Notes: a model not told the origin generated them from the letters alone. Shown: positions 22,617-35,970, counted from the stretch's first letter. The stretch is 64,000 nt of DNA from Austropuccinia psidii (GCA_023105745.1 JALGQZ010000006.1:64400316-64464315), one strand, 5' to 3'. Numbers and translations are program-made.

Positions 22617-23164
22617 GGGTGTTGGTAAACACACGTAAGCTTTTAGTAAAAACACGTAAGCCCTTACGTGTTTTTACTAAAAATATTAAGGCCAAAAATG
22701 ACAATAACAATGCCATTTATGGAATTTTTAAGGCTATAAATGCCATTAAAAATGCCATTTATGGAATTGGTAAGGCTATAAATGACATTAACAATGCCAT
22801 GAATGGCATTTTTAAGGCCATTAATGTCATTTATAGCCTTAAAGTTTCCATAAATGGCATTGTTAATGTCATTTGTGGCCTTAACAATGCCATAAATGGC
22901 ATTCATGGCCTTCAAAATACCATAAATGGAATTAACAATTCCATTTATGGAATCAATAATGCCCTTTATTGAATTTATAATGCCATTAATGGCCTTAAAA
23001 ATGCCATAAATAGCCATATTCCATTCAAAAACCACCCCTTATGTCTTTTTAACATATAATTACGTGTTTTTACCATAAATTGGTAAAAACACGTAAGCTT
23101 TTAGTAAAAACACGTAAGGGCTTACGTGTTTTTACTAAAAGCTTATGTGTGTTTACCAACACCC
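22617..23164. mobile_element. Foldback MITE with long terminal inverted repeats
   Basis: The left end, GGGTGTTGGTAAACACACGT onward to about 22680, is the near-exact reverse complement of the right end (about 23100-23164, finishing GTGTGTTTACCAACACCC). Each arm itself contains the palindrome CACGTAAGCCCTTACGTG or its mirror, so each can form a hairpin. There is no transposase gene. Related copies lie at 35971-36890 and 61762-62050, and an end fragment at 33735-33757. The right flank is TTAATTAATTAATT; the left flank is a T run, so a target duplication cannot be fixed. It keeps CpG in ACACGT motifs. Confidence 0.8.
22695..23015. repeat. 21-bp quasi-palindromic repeat inside the MITE
   Basis: Units around the core ATGCCATTTATGGAATT repeat with a period of about 21 bp for some 14 units. 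Each is nearly self-complementary, so both strands look alike. Since 21 is a multiple of three, both strands are open and give the same type of heptad (N-A-I-x-G-I-x / K-A-I-N-x-I-x). A protein is unlikely because no MITE family member is known to need one, but the double openness is striking. Confidence 0.75.
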
Positions 23165-23169
23165 TTAAT

Positions 23170-24932
23170 TAATTAATTAAATTTAAAATTCAAAAACAAA
23201 AAAAAATCTAATAATTTTTTTTTTTTTGGCTTTGGTTAGACTAACATAAAATACAAAATATAATTTTTTTAATTTCAAAAAAAAAAAAATATGAATGATG
23301 ATGATTTTTATAATTTTTAAGATTTCTTTTTAGATGATTATATTAGAAAAATTAAAAATATTAAAATTAAATGGAATTTTTTTTCAAATTATGAAAACTA
23401 AATTTACTCAACAAATTAATTTTATTTGATTTTTGTCTAATTAGAGATTTTTTTTTAATTTAAATTAGAGTCAAAATTAATTGAATTTGAAACCTACTAT
23501 TATACATATTGTATTTTATAAATTCCCCGCCCAAAAACATACACATGTTTAACTTTTTTTTTATCTTGAAAAAATAATTTATTGATTGTTTTTCATTTTT
23601 TAAATATTTAACAATAATCATAATAATAATAATAAATTTTAATTTTTTTTTTGTTTGGCAGAAATTACATAATGAGGTAAAATTTAACCTTTATTTTAAT
23701 TTATTTTGTATAGGTATGTATGACATATGTAAAATCAATAAGAGATGAATATGTACTTTTTTTTTGTCAACAAAAAAAACAAAACAAAAAGAAATTCTCA
23801 AAAAGTTAAAAAAAAAAATTAGGTTTGAATAAGTTTTTTTTGATTTTTTTCTCTTACCAAGTAAAAAGGTATTGTGATTAATTTTTTTGTTTATTATTGA
23901 TGAACAACTCATATTTGGACTAAATTTGAAAAAAAAGAGTAATAATAATAATAATTTTTTAACCACCTTATTTTTTTGAGAAGAATTTTAAAATATTTAA
24001 TTCAAGAGTGATATAATAATTTCAAAATGAATTTTTTATTTTAACATTTTCTTTGAAAGTTATTATACTACCTACATTTGGAATTCAATTAAAAGATGAA
24101 TTTAAATTTTAGTGAATTAAATTAAGATTTAATGATTATGTAGGAAGATTAGGAAACCAATTAAAATTGTAAAATTTTATAGACGGTAGAGTACAGTGAG
24201 ATTGTAAGGGATAATTACCACTAGATTAAAGTGAAATTAATTAAGAAATTAATGATTTGAGTCAAGTTAAAGGATAACAAGGGTAAAATGATTAATTTGG
24301 TAGGATAAAATTTTAGAAGTACCCTTTATTTTTATTTTGATTAATGTAGTTTCCTTGACGAAATTTTGAGATGAATTTTTCAAGATTGTTGAGATTTAAG
24401 GAAATTTCTTTGATTTTAAATTTCTAATTTTAATTTTAAAAGATTGTTGTTAAGGTAAATCTTTCAAATTAATTTAAATTAGTTGTACTAAAACCAACTT
24501 TTTCGGATTAAACTGAGTAATAAATCACTCAATAAAAATTATTTTAGTTGAACTCTTAACGAAATAATTCAAATTTTTGACTGGTTAAAAATTTTTTAAT
24601 AAATTTTTTAATAATTTTAAATTTTAAATTTTAAATTTTAAATTTTAAATTGTACTGTATTATTTGAATTTTTTTAAAATTCTCCTTAAAATATTAAAAG
24701 ATTGATTCTTTATTAAAAAATTTAATTTTGATTTTAATTTTTAAAATTTATTGTGATCTTTTTAAAAAATACTTTCATTTATTTAAAATTAAAAAAAAAA
24801 ATTCATTCTTTCATTAAATTAACTTGATTTATTTTTAAAAAATTAAAATTAAAAAAAAATTAAAAATTCACTCATTTTCATTTTCATTTTCATTTTTAGT
24901 TTTTTATTTTTTTTTAAAAAACTTTTTTAAAA
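23170..24932. other. Intergenic, upstream of the 24933 gene
   Basis: AT-rich, no gene recognised. TTTTAAATTTTAAA-type repeats lie near 24610-24645 and CATTTT repeats near 24873-24895, immediately upstream of the start codon of the next gene. A promoter must be here, but no clear motif is seen. Confidence 0.5.
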
Positions 24933-25755
24933 ATGTCAACTTCTACAACAACTACGACTACAACTAAATTCATGGAATTATCAAAAGATTTAAATTTAAA
25001 ATTGAATAATTCAATTAAATTAATTTCAACTAATTCAAAATCAAATTCAAATTCAAAAAATTCAGATTCAAATTCAAAAAATTCAAATTTAAATTCAAAA
25101 AATTCAGATTTATTTAAATTACCTTCAGGCGCTCGGGTTTCGCCTCTAACGCCTTTCTTCATTCAAAGAGCTAAGCAATGCACTCGTAAGTCTTAAAATA
25201 TTCTCTATATAAATTAATCTCTTAATTAATTTTTTAATTTATCTCAATTCAGTCGAAAAAGCTAGAGCTGAATTATTAGCTCAAGCTCTTAGCTCTTCAA
25301 AAAGAGATGCTATAGTAAGACATCGTTGTTATTCAGAAAATTCTTCAATTAACGATTATTCTTCTTCTTCAACTTCTTCATCAACTTCAAATTTTAATTC
25401 TAATAAATCTTTCGCTACCCCTTTATCAAATTTTAATCAAAATCATTCAACTAAATCAATTCCTACCTTAACCTTCGATCAATGGTCTCAATTCGGTATA
25501 TCTTTATTCACTCCAAACTTATCAATCAATCAATCAAATTTACATTATCATTACTTATCCCCAAAAATTCGTCAAAGATCGAAATCTTTAGCTTCTCCTA
25601 AAATCATTCATAATCATAATCATAATCATAATCATAATTTCAATCTATCACTAACAAAATCTAACTCTTGGAACCCTAACTACCCTAACTACCCTAACAA
25701 CCCTAAACTTTTTAACTTTCAATCTTCAAATCAAAATCGTTCAGTCTCTTATTAA
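24933..25755 (+). CDS. Ser/Asn-rich protein of unknown function
   Basis: Exons 24933-25185 and 25253-25755 join through a 67-bp GT-AG intron into 756 nt (251 aa plus stop TAA 25753-25755). The N-terminus is a Thr run, then Ser/Asn/Lys-rich repeats (SKNSDSNSKNSN). A compact central block spans the intron: LPSGARVSPLTPFFIQRAKQ, then CTLEKARAELLAQALSSSKR and DAIVRHRCYSE (about residues 65-118), the part most likely conserved. The rest is Ser-rich, with an Asn-His repeat (about 25606-25638) and NPNYPNYPNNP near the end. No signal peptide, membrane segment or known domain is seen; it is probably cytoplasmic or nuclear and largely disordered. The correct junction frame and codon-like composition support a true gene. 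No function is proposed. Confidence 0.7.
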
Positions 25756-25792
25756 AATTTATTCCTTTCTTTATATAAAAAAAAAATTAAAT

Positions 25793-25795
<3 letters not shown>

Positions 25796-25828
<33 letters not shown>
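25796..25828. repeat. (TA)n microsatellite
   Basis: About 16 TA dinucleotides directly downstream of the 24933 gene, within its likely 3' UTR or just beyond. Confidence 0.85.
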
Positions 25829-25829
<1 letters not shown>

Positions 25830-25833
<4 letters not shown>

Positions 25834-27000
25834 TCAAATATTCTTTCACGCATTGTTTTGTTTAAAAATAAATAAATAAAATCACAAAAAATCTATCATC
25901 TTTCATCAAAACTTCAAGTTAAAGCACCTTTGATTAGCCTTCTTTTTTATGGCCCATTAGACCTTCATTTCAACTGGTTTTATTATAAAGTCTTTCTCAT
26001 CTTGTAAAATTCATTCAAATCTTTGAGCTTGTCTTCATGTATCTTCTCTTCTTAACGATGTATTCAATTTTAACCTTGGGTTTTGTACTGATTCATCAAA
26101 TTCAATTAAATTGATCAAAATCTTGTCGTTTTCTTTTAAAAACAATTTTTATATCCTTGTACTTGCTTAAAAAATATTCTCATCTCATTTACTGAATTCA
26201 TTTCATTTGATTTTAAAACATTAAAAGTCACCTTTTTCATCATCTTATGTGATTTTAACTAAATTTTCTTGCCTTATAAAATAAAACAACTTATCATCAT
26301 CCTTGATAAAATCTCTCATAAAACTTCACTTGATTTCCCAAAAAACTACCAAATTGGTACTCTTAACTACAATCACAACTGAATTCAAATACTTAAATTA
26401 AAGTTTCGTATTGACTTTAATAACTAATTTGAATCAAACTCAACTCAATTCTAACATTAAGGGCTGGTTCTGTGTGCCTCAAAAGCTACTTTTCTGCCCC
26501 AACTCACTTTTGATCAAAAGTGCATTTTCAAATGGAAGCTTGTAAACTGTTCCAAGTGATAAGCAAGCACCTAAGCAACTGAAAAATCTCAAGTTAATTT
26601 CATCAAATTTTGATTTGTGCTTTCAGTTCTCAAAAAAATGTCAAAAACATATGATGGATCCAGAACTCCTATACTTCTCTGCTTCTCATAATGAAATTTC
26701 AAACACTTTAGAAGCACAGCCAAGAAAGCTAAATCCATATACACAAGCTCACACAAAACATGCAGCTCAAAACAATTTCACAACCCATGAAATCACTTTT
26801 TTCCTGGAGAAATATGTTGAGATTCATAATCTTGGGAAGTACATGAATGGTCAAAATCTAAAAAGAAAAAAAAAATTGGACTATGTTGGTAAATCAAATG
26901 AATGAGAATTTTGACTTATAACCATGAGAAAATCACAATTGAAAAAAAAAATAAGAATTACTAAGAATTTTCTTTCTAAATATTAATCAATTTTTTGAAA
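25830..27000. other. Intergenic; possible transposon remnant at 26460-26910
   Basis: Most of this stretch is unremarkable. From 26461 (GGGCTGGTTCTGTGTGCC) the composition changes for about 450 bp, with a palindrome CTTTTGATCAAAAG at 26506-26519 and an open frame of 96 codons (26615-26905) with no recognisable domain. The abrupt start resembles a transposon end, but I found no matching inverted repeat. Confidence 0.3.
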
Positions 27001-27379
27001 ATATAGACTAATTTTATAATTAGAACCAATTAAAAAAAACTCTATAAAAAGTATAAGTTTCTATAATCATTTAGTGAAAGCTAGGTTGAATGAAAAGAAA
27101 CAGGTCATAATTTCCAATGATGACTTTTGGAATAAAACCAAAACTCAACATTCAAGTTCTAGATATGAGAAATTACTTGTTATTCAAAGTTTAAAGGTAT
27201 GTAGAGATACCTATTAAACTTTTCATTTAGCTCAGTAATCTCCATTAATCAACTCAAGAGACTAACTTATACTATTCATTAAAAAAAATTATTAATCATC
27301 AATTAATTAAATAAATTCTATCAATCAAATAAATAAAATTAATATATCCTTAATGAAAAATTGATTAAAGTTTTAAATT

Positions 27380-28282
27380 TTAATATTCAAATAAATCTTT
27401 CTTTTTTTTTTTTTTTTGAATGATGAATTAAATAATAAAAAAATTAAATAATTAATTAATAAATTTTAATTTTATAAATTAATTAATGATCAAAAATTTA
27501 ATCTCAAAAAAAAAAAAAAAAATTTTAAAAATTTTAAAAATTTTAAAAATTTTAAATTCTTTAATAATAAAATATTAATTAAAAAATTTAATTAAATTAA
27601 AAAAAAAAAAAAAAAAAAATTATTATTATTATTATTAAGATTTATTAAATAAATTATTATTATTATTATTATTAAAAAAAATTTGAAAAAAAATGAAAAA
27701 AAAAAAAAAAAGATATTAATATTAAAAAAAGATATTAATATTAAAAAAAAAAAATTATATTAAAAAAAAAAATTATATTAAAAATTTAAAATATTTTTTT
27801 TTTTTTTAAATTAATTAATTAATTAAAAAATTAATATTAAATAATTTTTTTTTTTTATTTTTTTTTTTAAAAAAAAAAAAATTATATAATAAACACAAAT
27901 TTTTTTTTTTTTACTCATATAATCATTTTAAATTTTTAAATTTTTTAAATTTTTAATTTTTTAAATTTTTAATTTTTAAATTTTTTAATTTTTTAAATCT
28001 TTTAATTTTTTTAATCTTTACATTTTTAAATTTTTTAATTTTTTAATTTTTAATTTTTTAATTTTTTAATTTTTTAATTTTTTAATTTTTTAATTTTTTT
28101 AATTTTTTTAATTTTTAATTTTTAATTTTTTAAATTTTTTAATTTTTTAATTTTTTAATTTTTTAATTTTTTAATTTTTTAATTTTTTAAATTTTTAAAT
28201 TTTTAATTTTTTAATTTTTTAATTTTTTAAATTTTTAATTTTTTTTTTTTTAATTTTTTTTTTTTAAAAAAATAATTCCAAA

Positions 28283-28314
<32 letters not shown>

Positions 28315-28378
28315 AAATAGAGTTTTTTTTTTATAAAATTAATAGAAAAAAAAAAATTTTTTTTTTTTTTTTTGATTT

Positions 28379-28423
<45 letters not shown>

Positions 28424-28440
28424 CAATAAATTTAATATAT
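27380..28440. repeat. Low-complexity A/T tract with TTTTTTAA minisatellite
   Basis: TTA/ATT trinucleotide runs (about 27620-27675), then from about 27925 to 28240 an irregular array of AATTTTTT units of 7-9 bp, and finally a T run of about 38 at 28381-28418. No gene is possible here. Confidence 0.8.
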
Positions 28441-31050
28441 ATTTTTTTTTACCTTAGTAATATTATTATAAATTTTTATATATCAGTTTTAGTTAAGAAT
28501 TTTTTTAACTTTAATAAAAATTTTATTAGATGAAGAGGATTAATTCAAGCATGTTAACATCAAGCTCTTAGATCAATCAACCCAAATTTTAAGGCACAAA
28601 TGAAAATCTGATATTTAAACTCATTTAATCATTAGTTTATATTAAATTCAATTTTAGAATTTGAGAATTAATTGTAAAAAAATTTCTCCTTATTTCCTTT
28701 GGCCAACTCTCAGGCCCTTTTCAGGTACTTCTGAATCTATATATATGGAAAAGGAAGATAATTTGATGAATTGAATTTCATAACAACCCAAGAATACCTA
28801 CATGAGAATTTGAACCAATTTTTTAGTTGAATAAGGACTACTTTCAGAGCTAAATAGCACTTGCCATTCAATGGATCTCACCCTTAAATTTATCTTTTGA
28901 TAGAACACTACTGGAATTTGAGGTATTCATTTTAAAATCTTATATGTCTTATCTCTACTTGTCTTCATTCATTAATATGATTCTTGTGATAATAATAAGA
29001 AGATATTAAGTTTTCATACTAGTGAATTATTAGAAATTCCTTTTTTGGAAGTTTTCTGAGAAAAGTGGGTTCTTGCAAAATATCTATTCTATTACTGAAG
29101 ATAATGCAAGCAACTTCAATGTAGGTATGGAAAAATTGGTATACCATGGCTCAAGAAGGATTTAGATCACCAATTCTCTTATAATTTTATATTTATTATT
29201 GTTAAAGACCTTTTTTGAGAATATGAGGGAATAGAATTCTCAAGGGAAATATTTTGATTAAAATTATTTATCTTTACCAAAGGATTTATAATATAATATT
29301 GAAAAATGATATTTAAAATATTCCACTGAAAAAAAAAAAAAAAAAGAGGGTAAGAAATTATAATTTATTATTTTTAAATTAATGAATTAACACTGAATAT
29401 ATTTTTTAGGATAAATTCTAAATATTAAAAACTCCCATTTAAAGGGAATAAATCTTTATTAATCAATAATTTAATTAAAAAAAACTCCTATAAGATTTAT
29501 ATTTCATACTTTTTCCCCTTAAATCTGTCACAGTAGAGTTTTTAATTACTTATCTTTATTATATATTCCAATTTTGAAAATTATCTATCATAATTTTAAC
29601 TTTGTTTTAAATATAGTTAAGGATTAAAATTTTTTCAAATTATTAAGATAATTTTGATTTCACATGATTTGATCTAAAAATAAAATAAAAATTTTTTTGA
29701 AAGAAAAAAACATTGATCAGAAATCTTATCTTAAACTTTGATAAATAACTATATCAACTACTAAATGGAATTATTTCCCAAATAAAATAATTTGGTAAAA
29801 AAAAAAAAAAACAAAAAAAAACTATAAATCAGATTTAAAATTTAACCCAATATTAAAATTAATATCATTTTTTAAAAAAGAATTTTGAAAAAAAAAATAA
29901 ATAATGGATTTCTTGGAGCTCATTTTAAATCTTTTTAAGATTGAATTTATCATTTTTTTGAATTAAATGATCCTTATAAGAAATTGATAATTATAATTTA
30001 TGATTTCATTATTAAAAAAAAAAAAAAAATTAAAATTTTTAAAAAAGACTAAAATTCTTAATATTTTATTTTATTTAATTTTTAATTTGAAAAAAGAAGA
30101 AAAATCAAAAAAGAATATTTTTTTGATAATAGAGATTAATTATTAATATATTATTATATCTATAATTTTGAAATTAAAATTTAAAAAATTGTTTAATGAA
30201 AAGTTTAGAATTGATTAAGAAAAGAGAATGGTTGCTTTTAAGGAATTAAATCATAAATATTATTCTATTAAATCTTGAGAATTTAAAGATTCTTAATCTG
30301 AAGAAAGTGACATAAATATTACCAGTAATATCAGATAGAATTAAGATTATCCTTTTATATTCAATACACCAATTTCCATTCCCAGAAACCTCCTGAAAGT
30401 TTCCAAACAAAGTAGAAATCACAATGAAGTACTTGAATACATAAATAAACAGAACTCCTTTCTGGATTATGAAAAAATAATTGAGTATTAGAGATTGAGT
30501 ATATAACTTTCATGGTTTTTTTTATCACAAATTATTTAAATGTTTTAATAGAGTTACATAATTAATCAAATATTCATTAATTTGAGGAATATTTCCTTGT
30601 GTCAATTGTACATAATTTCCTCATAAGCTTCTTTAAAAAGAGTTTTTTTTTTTTCTCAAATTGGAAATATTAAGTCCCCATGGAATTTTTCTATCAGTTA
30701 AAATATGATTAATTATCTAAAATTCTTAAAAGAATGGCTTAATGATAAAGTAATTTAATTAATTAAAATTTATAAATTATTTAAATCATTTTCTATTATA
30801 AATTTTTATTAAAATAAAAACCTAAAAATATTTTCCAAAAAAAAAAAAAAAAAAAAAATGAGGCTTTATAAATTAAAAATTATTTATGAAATTATTATTT
30901 TTTTTTTTTTACCAAATTATTAATACAAAAACAAAATAATAATTAATAATAATTAAAATAAATTAATTTAATTTATTATTATTTTTATAAATAATTTTAA
31001 GGAATTTTTATTTCTTTTTTTTAAGGATAATAAAATTATAGATTTTATTA

Positions 31051-31081
<31 letters not shown>

Positions 31082-31419
31082 TCAAAAATAAAATCAAAAA
31101 AAAAAAAAAAAAGGATAAATATTTTAATAATTAATTAAAAAAAAAAAATTCATTGATATGATTTATAATATCTTTTTTTTTTTTTAAAAAATTATTAATT
31201 TATAAATATTATTATTTTATATTTTTAATTAATAATTTTTTAATTTTAAATTAATTTAATTTAATTTAATTTAATTTTATTATATAAAATAAAAATTTTT
31301 TTATTGAAAATTTTTAAATAATTAATTTAATTATTTTTTTTTTTTTTTTTTTTTTAATTATTAATTAATTTGTAAAAATTTTAGACCTTATTTTTTTTTT
31401 TTTTTTACTATTAATATAT

Positions 31420-31450
<31 letters not shown>

Positions 31451-31985
31451 GACATTATTATTTTTTTTTTTTTTTAAAATTTTTTTTTTTTTTTTTTTTT
31501 TCAAAAAAAAAAAAAAAAAAGAAAAAAAAAATATAAAATTAATATAAAATTAATTTTTTTTTTTTTTTTATTAATCAAAAATCTTTAAGATATTTTTTTT
31601 TTTTTAAAAAAAAAAAAAAATTAAAAAAATTCAAATAATAATATCATAAGTTTTATTAAATTATATGAATTAATTAATTAATAATAATAATATTATTATT
31701 ATTTTGAAAATTAAAAAATTCCCATTATTAAAATTGAATAATTTTGAAGAATTATTATTTTATTTTATTTTATTTTATTTTATTTTTTTTTTTGAAAAAA
31801 AAAAAAAAATTCACCTTTGAATTTGAATATTAACTAAATATAATTTTTAAAAAGAAAAATTTTAAATAATTAAATCTTATTTTTTAATTAGACTTTTCAC
31901 AATTTCCCCCTTTTTTTTTTTTTTTTATTCTCAAATCAAAGATTTTTTATATTAAAATTTCAAATCAAAAAGAAATCTTAATATA
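28441..31985. other. AT-rich region without genes
   Basis: I find no coding frame, RNA gene or repeat family above homopolymers and simple TAAT repeats. TTTAA and TTTTA tandem runs occur near 31252-31277 and 31749-31782. Confidence 0.6.
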
Positions 31986-31989
31986 TTAA

Positions 31990-34900
31990 TGACACTTTAA
32001 GTTTTTGAATATTAGACAATAATTGAATATTACTAATATTTTATTTATTTTACTCTTAATGTTCTTATTTAATCAATAAATAAGATAAAGAATAATTATA
32101 ATAATAAAGAGATATTATAATTATGGAATAAAAATATTTATATTATTTAAATAAATTAAATAATATAATATAAAGAAATATATTAATATTCAATAATTAT
32201 TATATTTATGGAAATTTATTATATTTACAAAACAAAATTGTGAAAAATTGTTATTTAATAATAAAAAAAATTATAAAAATAATATTACCAATATTAAAGT
32301 TATATATCAATAGAAGAATTTTCAAAAATAATAATAATAATTATTATTATAAAAGATAAAAGTAACCTACTTTTGACACTTAATATAATAATTTTGAATT
32401 AATTTATGCCTAAAGATGTAAATAAAATCTTTATTAAATTGTATACAAAATCAAAAATAAAAGAAATTACAAATATTCTTGTTTTTATGTGGAATTAGAG
32501 ATTTTATGGAGAAATTTACAAAAAAACAATAAAAAATTGATTTAATCATGTCAAAGCTTGTGATTATAATAATGATGATCTTTTGTATTTAATAATATAA
32601 TAGATTTATATATAAAGAATAAAGAAATTACATTTCGGTTCAATGTTTTGATGTTTTTGTTACATCTGAGGGGGAAATAGAGGTAAAAAGAGTTCTCTAT
32701 ATAGTAAATTTCTCCCTCATAGAGTACAGAAGGCTTCTAGTAGACATTTATGGATTTTATTCACTGGAATTGATCAGTATTTCAAGGTTTAGTGATGATT
32801 AAATCATAATTAAACCATCTTATCTCATTATTACATCATTATTTATAGTTATCACTGTAACTCTGAGTTTTCTGACAGCATAGGCTTGAAATAAGACTAA
32901 AATTGGTGAATATTATTAGTTTGAATCATAATAAGCCATTATTAACCACTTTTATCACTTATATGACTTTTAAACTGAAATTAAGATTACAGTGAGTGAT
33001 CATAAATGATCAAATTTAAGCTTAGACTTTGATCATCAATGAATTTTGAGTTAGAAATGCTAAAACCATTCAGAGAGTTAATTCAGATATCTTGAAATTT
33101 CATTACTTAACTTCCAATTTAATTTCATTAAATTATCAAAGCTCTGTTTTTGATAATTTTTCTTGTAACTCATCTTTTCTATCAAAATTTACTATTTTAA
33201 ACTTCAAACCATGATTTCAAGGGGTTATAACTTGAATATAATAATAAAAATTACATCATTCTTCATGTATTAGCTATTTGAATATGAATATCTATATTTT
33301 TTTTAATTTTGGACCACTTTCACAACAAAGTGGTTAACAGCTTTTCTTCTTTTTCTAAATAAACCATTTTAGGTTCTAACCTTGTATATAGCTTGTCAGA
33401 TAAATCTTGTAACTGTATTCTTACAGTAGCTACATGGTAAGTTAATTTTTGGTTCAACTCTATATCATTTATATTCCAAGAGATATGAGCTAAAAACCAT
33501 GAATATATTCACTGATCATAAAATTGCATATATTCAGGTTATTTACTTAAGCATTTACTTTACAGATATGACATAAAATTGTTATATGTGTATCTTACCA
33601 TGGTGAACCTAATTTTTTTAATTTATTTTACATTTTTATCCATTATATTCAAGATAATCAAGAATTTATGCCTTTTCATGACATTTTCATTTATTTTAAG
33701 ATAATAATTTTAAATCTTATTATTATAATAAATAGGGTGTTGGTAAAAACATGTAATCTGTGAGCCTTTGAGATATGACCACATATCCAAAAAGATCACA
33801 ACAAAATTTCTGTAATAATTATACTTATGATAATTATCTTAAAAATTAGTAAAATACCATAAATAAGTAGAAAATCTATATTAACTCAGAATCTAATGAA
33901 TAAAACATGTGAAATAAGTTACACCATTAGATTACTAATGGTAAAATACACATATGTCGCTTTTATGGAATATCTGAAAAGTCAATAATTACTGAAGTAT
34001 AAGTAATAATACCTTAAAAAAGGTACAAAACCTCATTTATTTTGGAAACCAATGAAACAACATGTAAAGTAAACTGTACCATTGGTTTCTCCATAAACCT
34101 CTACATATAAAACAATTATACAGCTAATCTATAAAGTCAATACTTAAGGAATTAAGCTGAATATATGCACTTTTTTGGTCAACACATATATTCATGGTTT
34201 TTAGCTAATATCTCTTGAGATATACAAGGTAGAGAGATAAACCAAAACAAAATTCACCACATAATTACTGTAGGAATACAGATATGAACTTTTATTTCAC
34301 AAGCTATAAACAAGGTTAAAACTTGTAATGGATTATTGAATAAAATCAATAGAGCTGTTGACCACTTTGTTGTGAAAGTGGTCCAAACTTAAGAAGAAGT
34401 GAACAGTCAGATTCTACTAGCTCATACGTGAAGAATGAAGTAATTTTTATTATAATATTCAAGGTATAACCCCTTGAAATCATGGTTTGAAGTTCAAAAT
34501 ATTAAATTTCAACAGAAAAGATGAGTTACAAGAAAAATCATCAAAAATAGATTTTTGATGATGTAATGAAATGCCAATCTATCATAACCCACTATCAGAA
34601 TAGCTGTAGCATGTATAACTTAAAATTTATTAATGATCAAAGTTTAAGCTTAAATTTAATCATTTATGATCACTCACTGTAATCTTACTTTAAGTTTAAC
34701 AGTCATATAAGTGATAGAACTGATGAATACTATTAGATTATGATTAACACCAATAAATACCACGAAGTTTAGGACTTTTCCAAGTCTATGATGTCATCAA
34801 ACTTAGAGTTACAGTGATAACTCTAAATAATGGCGTAATAATGAGGTAAGATGGTTTGATAATGATGTAATCATCACTAAACCTTAAAAAATTGATCAAT

Positions 34901-35655
34901 TCTAGTAGAAAGCATCAGTACACGTCTACTAGAACGGAGTTATTTACTATAAAGAGAGCTCCTTTTACTCTATTTTCCCCCCAGACGCTTACAAAACACT
35001 AAATAATTAAAACAAAAAAGGTAATTTCTTTATTCTTGATATATAAAAATCTTATATTATTAAAGACCAAAGATCATTCTTGACATGATTACTTCCATTA
35101 TTCAATTGTATTGTTTAAATTTCTCTTAAAAACATCAAATCCATGTAAAATCAAGATAAATTGTAATTTCTCTCAATTTTTATTGTAAATACAATTTAAA
35201 TAAGTTGTATTTATATTTTTTTTTGGCGTAAAATCACTCAAAATTATTATATTAAGTATTAAAAGGAGGTTATTTCTTCTTATTATAATAATTTTCTCTC
35301 TATTATTACTTTAATAATTCCTTAATTAATATAGATAGTTTTTATATTAATTTATAACTTTAATATTACTAATATTATTTTTATTAATAAAAACCAATTT
35401 TTTATGCCTTTATTATTTTTTGGTAACAATAATAAAGTGTTTTTAAATATATTTATTTACTATATTATTTTTTTATAATATAAATCATATTATCATATTT
35501 ATTTAATGAAATAATTATTTTTACACCATAATTATAATAATTCTTTATTATGATAATTATTTTTTTATCTTATTTATTTTATTTATAAGGAAAATCATAG
35601 TACAATAAGTAAAATATTAGTAATTTTTACTTATTGTTTCATAGTCAAACCTTAC
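31990..35655. repeat. Large imperfect palindrome, about 3.6 kb
   Basis: The left arm (about 31990-33735) reappears inverted in the right arm (about 33850-35655). Clear anchor pairs are: GGACCACTTTCACAACAAAG at 33313 against CTTTGTTGTGAAAGTGGTCC near 34366; GTTTAGTGATGATTA (32789) against AATCATCACTAAAC; TTATAATTATGG near 32115 against CCATAATTATAA near 35525. Identity is partial, roughly 70-85% by eye. The centre (33757-34000) contains a further repeat. No coding frame is visible. It behaves as a foldback element, or as two copies of one unknown non-autonomous repeat inserted head to head. Confidence 0.75.
33425..33735 (+). repeat. Direct repeat A1 (partner at 35648-35970)
   Basis: This starts near CTTACAGTAGCTACATGG and runs to ATAATAAATAGGGTGTTGG. 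The same about 310 bp occur in the same orientation at 35648-35970 with about 90% identity, and both copies run straight into a MITE-type end (GGGTGTTGGTAAA or GGTTGTTGGTAAA). Confidence 0.8.
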
Positions 35656-35970
35656 ACTTACAGTAGCTATGTGGTAACTTCATTTTTTTTTCAACTCTAT
35701 ATCATGTATATTCCAAGAGATATCAGCTAAAAACCATTAATATATTCACTGATCATAAAAGTGCATATATTCAGGTTATTTACTTAAGTATTTACTTTAC
35801 AGATATGACAAAAAATTATTATATGTGTATCTTACCATGGTGAACCTAATTTTTTAATTTATTTTACATTTTCATCCATTAGATTCAAGATAATCAAGAA
35901 TGTATGCCTTTTTATGACATTTTCATTTATTTTAAGATAATAATTTTAAATCTTATTATTATAATAAATA
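35648..35970 (+). repeat. Direct repeat A2
   Basis: Second copy of the 33425-33735 repeat, placed immediately after the palindrome and immediately before the MITE at 35971. The duplication implies that the palindrome was inserted inside or beside an existing repeat-plus-MITE unit. Confidence 0.8.

Noticed and set aside
22619..23035. Protein genes on both strands of the MITE
   Set aside because: Openness follows from a self-complementary 21-bp unit; the peptide is the same simple heptad on both strands.
25670..25708. Telomere-like CCCTAACTACCCTAACAACCCTAA string
   Set aside because: It lies inside an open coding exon and encodes an Asn-Pro-Tyr repeat; units are irregular and not at a chromosome end.
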